From Mesostigma viride (lineage: Eukaryota > Streptophyta > Mesostigmatophyceae > Mesostigmatales > Mesostigmataceae): a stretch of 64,000 bases of DNA. The DNA lies in the NCBI GenBank assembly GCA_009746045.1, contig RPFO01002048.1:64001-128000 (forward strand). Reading direction: 5' to 3'. The number at the start of each line of letters is the position of its first letter. Within the stretch, counting starts at the first letter, position 1. This document shows, one piece after another, positions 22,306 to 33,743 of this stretch. The position numbers were made by a program, and so were the translations under genes. The notes below the pieces were generated by a model. The model worked only from the letters and a program-made list of their open reading frames with translations. It had not been told where the DNA came from and searched no databases.

Positions 22306-22501
22306 CGTCCTCCTGTTTTTACCTCTCGTCTTTTAGCTATCAACTGACCTCACCCTTGTGTGGGAGGTCAGGGGGGAAATGGTTTAACTAACCCGAGGGT
22401 GAACCTGGGTTGGGACAAAGTACCCCCATAGCTAGGTAGTTTAAGTTTTCTTTTTTGCATGTCCTACGTATTTTCGGCTGTTAGCCATGTAAGGAGATGT
22501 G

Positions 22502-22697
22502 GGTAGAGCAGGGGCACAGCTGCTGTGGGCTGGCCCTGCACATTCACATAGTGTGCTCACCCTAGCATACAGATGGCCGTGTTGCCATCTGGTAGACATG
22601 TCTGTGTTATTCCACCGTATAGAGCTAGCACACATATTGTAATAAATTTGATGTTTTGTGGTGATGCATGCAAAGCAAGGCAAGGCCAGAAATGGAT
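22502..22697 (+). repeat. Split repeat B1
   Basis: Starts GGTAGAGCAGGGGCAC and ends AGAAATGGAT. Identical to B2 in the text. Confidence 0.95.
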
Positions 22698-22905
22698 TTG
22701 GTGAGCTATGCTCATTTTATCTATGACTAACCTGCTGAGCGGAGAATGCAACGCCGTATAGCACCAAAAGAAAAAATAATTTTAGAAAAAATATTTTTTG
22801 TGCTGGCACCCGTACCCCAGCCACCCAGGTAGGGGTTGGCTGGAGAGGTGGTTGCTATAAAGGGTGGGCTTCCATTCTAGGGAAGCAGGTTGTTTTCTTT
22901 TGCCT
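22698..22905 (+). repeat. Split repeat A2
   Basis: Second copy of A1, directly abutting B1. A 25-bp CCCACC-rich spacer (22906-22930) separates it from B2. Confidence 0.95.
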
Positions 22906-22930
22906 CCCACCCGCCCACCCTGGCAAAAGG

Positions 22931-23126
22931 GGTAGAGCAGGGGCACAGCTGCTGTGGGCTGGCCCTGCACATTCACATAGTGTGCTCACCCTAGCATACA
23001 GATGGCCGTGTTGCCATCTGGTAGACATGTCTGTGTTATTCCACCGTATAGAGCTAGCACACATATTGTAATAAATTTGATGTTTTGTGGTGATGCATGC
23101 AAAGCAAGGCAAGGCCAGAAATGGAT
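22931..23126 (+). repeat. Split repeat B2
   Basis: Right end of the element. The last shared bases with B1 are AAATGGAT. Confidence 0.95.
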
Positions 23127-24048
23127 CCATATTTTACCGGTGCAAACCACCCACCGGCGCACTCACATGAATCACGCACCCAACTGTATTGAGCGAACTA
23201 CGACCTATGACCCCCGTAGGCGCAGGTTCAAATCCATCCGGAGGCGGATTATTGGGAGAGTTTTCCGCTCACTAGAGGTGACACTAGAAGTTCCATGGCC
23301 AGATTGTCCTCCCTTGAGGCTAGCTTTTAGTTAGTATTAGCTTCTAGTCAGTAGTATTGCCGGATATAACATTTTGCTTCTAGCGCGAAGTTCCTAACAA
23401 TATTATAACTTAACCCCTCATCGGTACACTCTCGAGTTGATTGCGCAATTAATTTGAGTCTACCGGATAAGGTTAACAAAGTCAAAATATTATCCTTAGC
23501 TAGTGCAGTATCCTTGTAGACCCTTACCTCACAGGGAGCTCCGTGGCATGCCTTCAGCGCATGTCCACACACTTGTTCGGAACTTTGCGCTAGAAGCAGA
23601 AGGTCATGTGTAAGACAATATTTACCAATATAAGACAAGACTAACCTAACTCATGCTGATGTAAATTTTCAGGAAAGTGAAATAAAACAATGGCAGAATA
23701 CATATTATAATATGAAGCTAAGGTCTTGAATTACTTCACCATGCTTAGTAAAACGAATACTACTACAAGCGATGAAAAGAATGTGTAAAGTCTGAGGAAA
23801 GCAGAGCCTCATTCCAGGACAACTGAAGGATAAGGCTTACTCTAATCTATCTATCTAATACATAGATCCTGAGCTCGTTTGGCTCATCATCAACTTGGCT
23901 GCTATGAATTTCCCAGCTTATCTTCCGAGCCTTCTGCCCGGATAACTGTCTTCCCGATTCGTGTAAAACTTTAAAACTTACACATACTGCGTGTGTCCAT
24001 TGAAAACGATAAGTCGTGGAGAATATAGATCGGCAACAAAAGAAACAA
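23127..24048. other. Intergenic DNA with a short inverted repeat
   Basis: CTTCTAGCGCGAAGTTCCTA at about 23378 has a near-complement at about 23573-23596, about 200 bp apart, which may be a small inverted-repeat element. The same phrase lies left of the DIRS element near 17778. No gene is seen. Confidence 0.4.
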
Positions 24049-24457
24049 TTGCTGAGCTTCGCTCATTTTATATATGACGCGTGGACGGGCTCAAAGGGGA
24101 CCGACCTGCCGAAGGTAGCGTAAGACTAGCGCTTGTCACGAGGGTACTGCACCGGCCGGCCCTTTTTGTGCCTAGGCTGAGTGTGGTTCCGGAGTGCAGG
24201 CCTAGGTAGCTTCTAACGTACGTCACTAGACCTTGTTACCTGCGCCAGCCGCCAGGCGTGGCGCAACTGTGATTGGCAGTCAGTACACCTTGTACCTGCG
24301 CCAGCCGGCAGGCCTGCGTGGCGCAATGTGAATGATAGTCAGTACTTAGAGTGGTGTAGGGGACGTAGGGAGGCCTCTTTTCAGCTTCGCAACTTGATCC
24401 CAGCATTTGCTGGCAAGGTCGGCTGGCCGCTATGGCGGCTGCGCTGAATGTAAGACG

Positions 24458-24490
24458 ATGCTATCGGCCTCTCCGGGCGTGGAGAGGCCT
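24458..24490 (+). other. Conserved hairpin in the middle of the ORF-less family
   Basis: GGCCTCTCC-gggcgt-GGAGAGGCC forms a 9-bp GC-rich stem with a 6-base loop. It is present in all three full copies (also near 50051-50075 and 59892-59915) and weakly in the copy near 30566. Confidence 0.6.
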
Positions 24491-25644
24491 GGAATAAAAT
24501 TCTTTATGTTCGCCACCCACCGTTACAGGCCACGGTAATGGTTGTTGGGTGGGGGGCTCTACGTTTTGAGTAAAATGGTGTGATTTCCGGCGCTGGGCCC
24601 ACTGACGATTCCCCTCTACCCCTGGGTGCGGCAAGCGGCTTCCTGACACTGGGGAAGCTGCGATTTTAGTCGGACAACGTCAGGGAAGGAGCCATACAGG
24701 CCAGGGCCAGCGGCTACGGTTGAAAGAATCACAGGTGGAGGCGAATCTGCCTTAAACGTGGAGATGGCTAGCGCGGGGTGCCAGGGTAGCCCATAACTGC
24801 CAGGAGCCTGACAGCGGACCCGATCTTTCGGCCTGTGGCCAGACGGGAGTTTCGGGGAGGATGCGGGGCTGGAGCGAATCTTGGTGGGAGGAGCGCGCTC
24901 TTCATCATTGCCCAGTTTTTCAGCAAAGAATGTTCGCCTGGCGGGGCTGAAATTCTTGCTGTTTTATCGCCTTGTTTTTATCCTGTATGATGCATTATAG
25001 GAAAAGCGATAAAGAGTTCGGTTCAGCCAGGGGGGCATATCTATGCCATAAAAAATTTCCTACAACAACACAAGCCCTGGTCAGGGCCTTGGCTAAGCAG
25101 TTTCCAAGCCAAGGCCTTGGTAGGGTAGAGGGCCTATCGCCACAAAGGTTTCAATGCCGGGAAATCCCAGCCTCGGGGGTGGGGCTGGTGATGGGTCCTG
25201 GGCTTGTGAGAGACGGTCCGGGGGCGTAAGGCCTAATGAGCAGCCGCTGGAAACCGCCCCCCTAACGGGGGGAACGACATGGGTGCCGCCCTGCGTCCGC
25301 CGGGAAACCGTAGCGGCCACACGGGGGCGGCAGTACAGCCGTGGCAGCGTGCAGGGGGGGGGCCATGGGCGGAAAGAAAATCGGCACCAAGGTTGGCGAC
25401 AGCCTTGGTGGCCAAGAAGGAGGTGTGGGGGCAACACCTTGTGTTCGAGTATGCTGGGCCCCCAGCATGGTGCTACAATAACCAACTTGATAATGATGTG
25501 CACTGAGTTTGAAGGTGTGGTATAGGCTGTCCGTATAAAGCCTAGCACACAAAAATGTAAAATAAATGTTTCTCTTGGTGGGAAGGAACTCCAATGGACC
25601 AAAAACAAGAAATGTATTTGCTGAGCTTCGCTCATTTTATATAT

Positions 25645-26929
25645 ATTAAAAATATAATTACTTACAGCAGAGTGAAATCACTCAAACCAAAGCAAACGCC
25701 CAGCTATAAACCTATATACAGAGCCATGTCAAAGCTCTATACTACGATAAGACCAATGGAAACGCCTAACGGGAGGAACCTAATAGCCCTGCTGCACCGC
25801 AAAATCAGCCCGCGTACGGCGGAGCATGATGTCCGCCATGGCCCGAGTCAGCGCCACCGACAAGCGCTGACGCCAATATGACGTCCAGGTCCGCGCCGAC
25901 CATGGGGCCCGCTGGCCCTCCAGGTCCAGCCGGTCCTCCCGGAGCCGGCAACACTCCTTGAAGAAGGCGGAGGTCAGGGGCCCCATGGCCCCAAACTCCT
26001 CCAGGACAAAGGGCACCACACGATGGTGCCCGACGTCGCCGTAGGCCAGGAGCTTGGCCCGCTCCGCCCGGTCCGCCGTGTAACCTGCCGTGAGGGAGGC
26101 CCCAGCCACGTGGCTAAGAGCCAAGGGCCGCGCCACCGAAACGTCAATAAGCAGATGCCGGCCACCCCCCTCAAAGTCCAGCACCACGATGTCAGGCCGG
26201 TGGTTGGGGAATAGAAGGCAGCGCCATCCGCATCCTCGGACCGGATGTTCGCGTGGGGGAAAACCGACCGAATCATGGCGAGCACCACCGTCAGGAGGAC
26301 AGTGTGCAAATACAAATACCAATTCTGATTCTGTTGGCCCCCCATGCAGGCAAGGTAGTGAGTCCCCGTGGGATCCAGCGGCTGCCCACAGCTACCACAA
26401 GGCCGCCCGGCCGGAACAAGAGGCTGCGGGGCAAATAGCTGGTGCCGGAGCGCCACCGAGTAGTGGCTGGGAGCCAAGGCGAATGGGGGGGCCATGGGAA
26501 GAGCACGAAGGTACGCCGAGCCCACACTCCGCAAGGAAAGCGAGAACAGCCACGCACGTCCCTGGGCGTTGAGGTCCGCGAAAAGAGCAATCCAATCAGC
26601 CGTGTGCAGAATACCCGCGTAGGTTTTCTGGTGTTTATCGATGACGCGAGCAGGGAATGCGGCGGGAGATTGAACGGAGGCGACCGAGGGAGTGCCGCGA
26701 GGGAGGTGGCGCTGTACCGCCTGAGCGGCACGGACGGGAGAACAGGCCTGCTGGATCTCAGCATAGGCCTCCTGGATGGCGGTGACGAAGGGCAAAGGGC
26801 TGCTGGGGTCCAGGAGGTCAGGCGCTGCCGTTGCCAAAAGGGGCAGGAGCCGGCAGCTTTCCGCCCACGACTGAGCGACGGAGCCCAAAAAGGCTGCTGG
26901 GGCCAGCCGGGCGGCACGAGTCAGACGCG
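25645..26929 (-). pseudogene. 5'-truncated LINE fragment with restriction-like endonuclease
   Basis: C-terminal part of a non-LTR retrotransposon, minus strand, split between two frames (26888 to about 26290, then 26322 to 25780), so not functional. It carries the knuckle CGSCGQPLDPTGTHYLAC (C-X2-C...H-X3-C) near 26400-26345. A PD-(D/E)XK nuclease core follows, seen as R-PDIVVLDFEGGG and LLIDVSVARPL near 26200-26130. This domain nicks target DNA in R2-, NeSL- and Dualen/RandI-like elements. It lies inside A2 of element i, flanked by TATATAT at 25638-25644 and 26930-26936, a likely target duplication. The same protein family recurs, longer, at 37080-39860. Confidence 0.8.
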
Positions 26930-27464
26930 TATATATGACGCGTGGACGGGCTCAAAGGGGACCGACCTGCCGTAGGTAGCGTAAGACTAGCGCTTGTCAC
27001 GAGGGTACTGCACCGGCCGGCCCTTTTTGTGCCTAGGCTGAGTGTGGTTCCGGAGTGCAGGCCTAGGTAGCTTCTAACGTACGTCACTAGACCTTGTTAC
27101 CTGCGCCAGCCGCCAGGCGTGGCGCAACTGTGATTGGCAGTCAGTACACCTTGTACCTGCGCCAGCCGGCAGGCCTGCGTGGCGCAATGTGAATGATAGT
27201 CAGTACTTAGAGTGGTGTAGGGGACGTAGGGAGGCCTCTTTTCAGCTCCCACCCACCCACCCACGCTGCTAAGAGGGGCAACACCTTGTGTTCGAGTATG
27301 CTGGGCCCCCAGCATGGTGCTACAATAACCAACTTGATAATGATGTGCACTGAGTTTGAAGGTGTGGTATAGGCTGTCCGTATAAAGCCTAGCACACAAA
27401 AATGTAAAATAAATGTTTCTCTTGGTGGGAAGGAACTCCAATGGACCAAAAACAAGAAATGTAT

Positions 27465-28478
27465 CCACAGAATATTTCCTAAATGTACAATATAAGGTTA
27501 CACAATCAATCACAACAAGGCATGGGTAAGAACTACATAGGTTACATGGGAGTCCACTCTGATCAAGAGAACGGCAAACAGCAAAAACGACAAGCAATCC
27601 CTGACCCACAGTACTGTATCCAAGGGCGTAGTAAAACGCCAGGCTGCAATCTGTAGCATAGTTTCACACACCACCAGCCTGCCTAGGATGCCGGGTCATG
27701 CACCCATGCCATCAGGAGGTGGCTGTACAGCTTCGCTCACCGGGACAGTTCAGTCCTGAGGAGGTCCTATCGATGGTGGGTGGGCTGAGGTCCACAAAAA
27801 ATGGGTCGGGTCCGCACAGATCGGGGTTGAACGCCACGTTTCTGCATAGCCAGGTCGGCATGGTAGGAAAATGTACAGGCATGGGAAAAGGGATTTTCAG
27901 CAGGCCTGAGTACGGTGCATTCAAGATACGCCCTCGATCCAGATGAGAGATACCAACCAAAAGACATTAGCCCTGAATCTGGTGACATAACGTTGGCAAT
28001 GTGGTAGGTGATTGACATTCCACAAACCTAGTAGCTAAGATCCTGCTCATCAACCGATATACCGCCGACCTAGAGGCACTGGTTGTCATAAAGTCAGGTG
28101 GTCCTCGTGTTTGGAAAGGAAACTAATGGGTTTAACTACATGATGCCATGTGCTTGGCTTTGCTACCCTTGCACCTTGCAGGTAGTGAAAGGCTGAGCTT
28201 GAAGACAAGAGGTTACAGACCAGAAAGGCATATATTACATAGCTTGAGAGGTTGATTGGAGGTAGAGTGGAGGTACCTACCCGTAGATGGGCAGTTTCTT
28301 TTTTTTCTTCTAGGCTAGGTAGGACGACATCAGCGGCTGATGTCATCCTGGAAGCATGTAGAAACATCCTGGCATATTCCGAATACGTTCTCAGTACATG
28401 CCAGGAATATTCCGAGAACATTGTAGACAGGTTCCAATGTGCTGGCATAGATCTAGCGTCTGCGTAATGATGTGCCAC
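27465..28478. other. Intergenic, no gene recognised
   Basis: About 1 kb between two ORF-less elements. A near-perfect 14-bp inverted repeat (AGGACGACATCAGC and its near-complement) centres on about 28334. No coding signal is seen. Confidence 0.4.
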
Positions 28479-30216
28479 ATAGGTGCTGAAGCTAAGGTCC
28501 ATCGGCGTGCCTTCCTACCCGAGAAACAAGTTTATTGCAATAAGTGTGTGCAGGCTTTAACAGTTGAGCCTAGCCACACCCTCAAAATCGTTGTACAAGT
28601 CATTGTCAAGTTAGGCCAGTTCACCATGCTGGGGCCAAGCACACGCCCCTTGGTCCAATCTTGTACCACATCTCCATCTCTGGCCCGACCCAGGCCGTTT
28701 CCAGCCCTGGTAGTAGGAACGCAGCCACTTGGAATGCTGGGCTCCTGGTGGCATGATTCTGCCCCCCCTCCCACCTCCGTGTGGCCGCTATGGTTTCCCG
28801 GCGGACGCAGGGCGGAGCCGATGCGTTTCCCTTATTGAAGGGGCGCATCCCCGTGCTGCCACTTTAGGACTCATGCCACCTGGGAACTTCTCCAGCTCAC
28901 CCTACCACCAGCATCAGCCCACCGGAAAAGCCGCTGGGATTCCCCGCGGGTAGAGCCACTGCCACAAGCTCTATACCCCCCCATCGTGGTGATGATGATG
29001 GCTCCGGACCTCCTAGCGCCAAGGGCTCACCATCACCATGGTGTCACGAGCCTTGACGCTGCCGCAGCCAAGTAGAGCTTTATGATGGTATATGATGCAT
29101 TCTATTTAAACAAACCCTGACCTCACTGCCGGGTTCCGTGCCCCTCGTGGGAAGCGCTGGAAAACGGCAAAGTCAAAGCGGAGCCCGCCGCCCTTGGGCG
29201 GGCGCAGTGGAGCCTTTCCAGCGCCCCCCGCGACGGGAAAATTTTTCTTGCAGGCTTACCAGGCTATGTAGCATTTTTCAAAGAGATTTAATAAATGCGC
29301 ATGAATACCCACGGTTTACCGCGGCTTCTCACCTCTCCCTTATCGCCAAGGGCAGAAGGGGCCTGCTCGCCGGAACACCTTGAGGTTATCACCATGCGTG
29401 CGCCCCCCCCATGCCGACAGAGCGCCCCGACCCACGGCAGCCGCTGCCATTGGTGCAGCCTCCTCCGCCTCTGGTTTCTTTTGACCCCAATCTATCGGAA
29501 AAACGCCCTTTTTCCCTCATGCACGCTGCCACAAGGATAAAATCCCCGGCGAACACTTTACTCGAGGGAAAATCTAGCGTTTCCTTCAGGGATCGTCGCC
29601 TCGCGCTGTCCTTTCACAGGGCTCTCCACCAAAATCCGCCTTCTCTTAGAACCTCCTTCCCGCTTACTTGACTTTCGAAATTCAAGTCACTACGGGCTCC
29701 CAACTGGAGCCCGGCCGGCGCACCCCAGCGCCATGGGGGAACACCCTAGGACCAGCACAACAACCCCTCACCAATACTTCGAAAAACAGTGTGTCACCTC
29801 TCCGTAAAATGGGGAGGCCGGCAGCGTCGACTTACACTGGGCGCAACCACCCTAGTGGTCGCACAGCGGCCCCCATAGCGGCCAGCCCACCTTTCCTCAC
29901 GTTGGAAAGTTGCCATCTGCAAAAAGGCCTCCCTACGTTCACCACACCACTCTAAGTATGGGGTGAAAATGAAAAACGCATGTCTCAGGGCGCGCGCCCG
30001 CCTCAACTAAGGGCGGGCACGGTTGCCAGTAGGCACTAGTACCGTCGCAACGCCGGTCCCCTTCTCCGTAGTCCTATGTAACAACAAGCACCTCACATGG
30101 TGTATGTGACGTACGGTAGAGGTACACTACAGGCAGCAAATCAGCCCCCTTTGAGCCAGCCGCAACATAGCTATACAATGTAGCTATACAATGTAAAATG
30201 AGCAGATAGATAAAAA
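28479..30216 (-). mobile_element. Diverged ORF-less PAT-type element vi
   Basis: Reads on plus as B' (from about 28479, ATAGGTGCTGAAGCTAAGG, the complement of the B end at 43570-43595), a GC-rich middle, then A' (about 29920-30216). A' contains AAAAAGGCCTCCCTACG and CCTTTGAGCCAGCC-type phrases shared with other copies. There is only one B and one A, so it has lost one repeat pair. It abuts element v head to head. Confidence 0.65.
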
Positions 30217-30221
30217 AATAT

Positions 30222-32063
30222 TTGTTGAGCTTTGCTCATTTTAGATATGAGATTATGCGGACGGGCTTAACGGGGACTGACTGCCGCAGGTGGCGTAGCA
30301 CTAATGCCTGTCACGGGGGTACTGCACCTGCCGCTACTACTGTGCCAGCGGTGCAGAGGTTGGATCCGTGGTAAACGGCTCGGTAGATTCTAATGTACGT
30401 CACTAGATCATGGACCCGCGGCACACGTGTATGGACAGTCCGTACTTCAGAGCGGAGTAGCCGACGTAGGTAGGCGGCTTTTCATACAGCAACTTCATAC
30501 CAGCATTTGCCAAGTTTGTCTGGCCGTCATGGTGGCCGCGCCAAAAAATAGACGATGCTGTTGGCATCTCCGAAAGCGGAGGGGCAGGCCTGGAATAAAA
30601 TGTCATTAGCTGCCGCGTGACGGAGGTCAGCAGCTGGCCCACTGGCATTCGGAGTGCAGCATGTGAAACAGTTGGTGAGAGACCGGACTACGGCAGAAAA
30701 AAAAGCACATTTTTGCGAATTAATTAATTTTTTGGGTTACAAGGAACATATTTTGGTCCGTGCCGCTCGAATATGGACAATTCCTGGGACGTGACATGCA
30801 GATTCTGAGTGCCCTCACCAAGATCTATCGATTGCACTACTAAAACTTTTGTTTGCCCCCCCCAACGAGCTACTTGGTCTGTCTTAGCTTTGGCCCATTT
30901 GATGCTTAAGTATCAGCCATTTTTACCTGTCTTGTAGGCCTACTATTCCTTACCTGAAAACGGACTTTCCGGAATCCAAGTTATGATCCAGGATCCTCTC
31001 GCGGGGATCTGTCGATTGCGCTACTAAAAATAAAATTTCAAACTTGATTTTTGAGCCCCAGTCTACGATCGTAGTCCGGCCTCTCGCCAAGTGGTTCATG
31101 TGGCTTCCAATGTGTGATTCTGGTGAGAAGAGACCCCTCTGCCACGAGGACGATGCTAGTCGCTTCCTAGCCTAGAGCCTGTGAATAGACGAACAGAAGG
31201 TAGGCGTGTTGATTTAGGACACCGTACGGCCGTAAGAGTCTCACATATGCATCATAAGGGCGATGCGGACAACATAAGGGTGGTAAAAGTCACAGGCGGA
31301 GGGGGATGAACTGCGGGCAGGCGGTGGCATAGCCGGGCGGGGCGCGCTGGTGGGGATTGGTGACACCCCACGGGCACCAACGGCTTACTAGTGACTCCCG
31401 ATACTGAAAGCAGCTTCTCGGCCTTTGGCCAGGTCAAGGAAATGCGGGATGTCTGTTTTTGTCGTTATCCTGTACGGCAGATCCCTCATGCACTTTGATA
31501 AAGTTTGTGAATTGGGTGAGAGTCTCCTGCTGTTTTTACAAGCCCTGGTTGGGGAATGGCTAGGCCTTTTCCTAGCCTACGTTTTGAAAGTGTAAAGGGT
31601 TCATCATCACGATAGATTTTTGGGAGATCCCAGCCGTGTAGGCTGATGGGTCCTGGGCTTGTGAAAGACCTCCCGTGTCCGGAGGTGCCCAGCTAACGTT
31701 AGGGGAACCAGATGGCTTCGCCCTGCGTCCACCGGGAAACCATGACCACATGGGGATGGCGCTGGGGCTGCGGTAACATGCAGAGGGGGGGGGGCCTGGG
31801 GAGACAACTGTACCGGAGTGTATCCCTGAAATCAAGGGTTGAGATGGCCTTGGTGGGCCAGAAGGGAATGTGGGACAACTCATGTGTTTGAAGCTATGTG
31901 CTGGGCCCCAGGACGCTGTCACAACAACCAGCCTGATGATGATTTGTACAGTGACTCTGAATGATATGGTATATGCACTACCTAATAAGCCTAGCACACC
32001 TTAAGTGTAATACAAGTGGTTCTCTTGGCGGGAACTCCAACGGACCAAAAGCTAGGAAGGTAT
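30222..32063 (+). mobile_element. Diverged ORF-less PAT-type element v
   Basis: A (30222-30490) starts TTGTTGAGCTTTGCTCATTTT. The middle (about 30491-31871) parallels that of element i, including GCAACTTC...CCAGCATTTGCC near 30488 and AGACGATGCTGTTGGCATC near 30552. B (31872-32063) ends CTAGGAAGGTAT. No second A-B pair follows, as if deleted by recombination between repeats. No coding frame. Confidence 0.75.
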
Positions 32064-32923
32064 CCTCGTGATGAAGTGACACGAATCTTTTCTCCATTGA
32101 TACACAAGTGTAATGTAATGTCAGTCTACCCACTTGTCATCATGTCAACTGTAACATGTGCATCACCATGACCTTGTGACGCTCGTCAGTTCATGAAAAC
32201 ACTTGTCCACTATTCCTTAGCGCCACTTGTCCATCAAACCAGCACACCACTTGTCAAGCATCTAGGTGATGCCACTAGGCTAACTCAAGGTAGAAGTAAT
32301 CCCTGAGATCCAATTATAGGACTACGACACATGAACATCGATCAGCTCATTGAACTAATCCATCTAGCTGATCTAATACATCGAACTCCAACTCCATATC
32401 AAACAAATGTAATAAGAGAAAATCATGATGAGATATATTGTGGGCAGGTGGATAAAATATCCCTGACGCCTCGCAGGCCCGGACGCAGCCTGTCAGTCAC
32501 TCGACATACACTCATAGTATCTTAGCGATTTCATCAAACAATTTCTTTCACAACCCATTGTGTATGAACGCATGCTGGACTCAGTACTCAAGAAGGTAAA
32601 TTCATGATGCCCCCAATGAGCAACTTGATCTTGGTTGAGTATGTACAACATAGTAGCAGGCGAATGTCTGTAGGTCCGGGACGATAGTCCCACAGATAGG
32701 AGACATGCTTTCGCACCTTCCTGGCGGATAGGCTTGGCACGACACATCATCTCAAGAGGGTATACATTCCCTACCGCTGCCAGCGCTGGAGGTGCCCTCT
32801 TGACTTTGAGGCAGTCACTCAGGCAGGTGTTTCCCCCAAAAACTGCCTCCGCATAACACAAAGCAATACGCCTCGTCCAGAAAAATTACTTGCTGGCCTG
32901 TTGAGTAACTTGTTTATGCAAAA
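32064..32923. other. Intergenic with clustered CACTTGTC motifs
   Basis: No gene is seen. CACTTGTC occurs four times in 32130-32260 at uneven spacing. A similar cluster lies at 36650-36840. Confidence 0.4.
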
Positions 32924-33525
32924 AATCGGTTTTCTCTGAATATAGTTTGACTAACGCATGCGGGAAAGATAGGGCCGCTATGCCTTGACCTGCATGTGGA
33001 AGGCTGTCTGCGACATGGGCTGACTAATTCGTTCTGTACGAAGGGTTTCATGCTAGCCTGAATTTTCCTTGAATGACCTGGTTGTTTAGAATAAGGGTCG
33101 ATGGCTATTAATTAGTGGTCCGAAAAAGTTAAGAGTAGGTTTCATATGACTTGCTTGCAAAGATTCGTAATTGTTTGCACGTCCGGCTGTGATTAGCTAG
33201 GGACCTGTAGGATCGGCTGGTTGATAAACGACTGTTTGGCTGATTATTTTAGTGAGTCGCGATTAATTATCGTATAGTGGACTCGGACCGGCCCAAGGGG
33301 TCGATGGGCGAGATTTATGTTTGTCAGTTTTGAGAACCTTGTACGACTACCTGTACGGTTGACGCACTAGCCTGGGGGTGCGTGGCCACGTTATTTGAAG
33401 TGGCGTTTTCAGCAAAGTTTAGGCCGGCCCGTGACACATGCCGGTGTTAATTTAGGATGATGTCAGCTTGTGTGCCAGCAGACCATGCCTTACTAATTAA
33501 GCAAGATAGGCTGGCAATGATCCCC
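32924..33525 (+). repeat. Left copy of a 600-bp inverted repeat pair
   Basis: Starts ATCGGTTTTCTCTGAATATA. Its reverse complement lies at about 35562-36142 with roughly 85 percent identity by eye, about 2 kb away. These may be two copies of one element in opposite orientation or the long terminal inverted repeats of a DNA transposon. An LRR exon lies between them. Confidence 0.75.
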
Positions 33526-33743
33526 AGTGGTTTCTTTCCCTCCTTCCCACCCCGTCGGCTTCTTGCTTCCGCGTGCGGACTGCGGAACCTTTAGGCCACT
33601 GTAACTGCTGCAACTGTGCCAGGGCTCCCCTTATTGTATCAATCCAAAGCTGGTCTTCTTGGGAGCTTAGTGATCTTAATACGCATCGTTTGGTATCTCA
33701 CGCGAGTGCACTTACAAGTGAGCATCAGTTACGACTTCATGTG

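Larger units (their letters stand above)
17799..23126 (+). mobile_element. Intact autonomous PAT/DIRS-type retroelement
   Basis: A 5.3-kb tyrosine-recombinase retrotransposon with split direct repeats in order A1 (17799-18006), ORF1, ORF2, B1 (22502-22697), A2 (22698-22905), a 25-bp CCCACC-rich spacer, then B2 (22931-23126). A1 and A2 are both 208 bp, and B1 and B2 both 196 bp. Each pair reads as identical. Both ORFs are uninterrupted. The family is known to copy through a circular intermediate joined at the repeats and inserted by its own recombinase, without target duplication. It is probably a recent, possibly active copy. Confidence 0.95.
24049..27464 (+). mobile_element. ORF-less PAT-type element i, with nested LINE
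   Basis: Split direct repeats without coding capacity: A1 24049-24386, a 1.04-kb middle 24387-25426, B1 25427-25617, A2 25618-25644 plus 26937-27247, a CCCA-repeat junction, then B2 27275-27464. A2 is interrupted by a LINE fragment at 25645-26929. Without it the element is about 2.1 kb. The A end reads TTGCTGAGCTTCGCTCATTTT. The middle is shared with 49109-50149 and 58948-59992. It would need enzymes from an autonomous relative. Confidence 0.9.

Noticed and set aside
23190-23265. Possible tRNA around GGTTCAAATCC
   Set aside because: The T-loop-like phrase is present, but the T stem pairs only three of five positions and no acceptor or D arm could be built.
25093-25635. Minus-strand frames in the middle and B repeat of the ORF-less elements (also 49011-49391, 58722-59282)
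   Set aside because: They recur only because the element recurs. Copies carry frameshifts relative to each other and no domain is seen, so they are not treated as genes.
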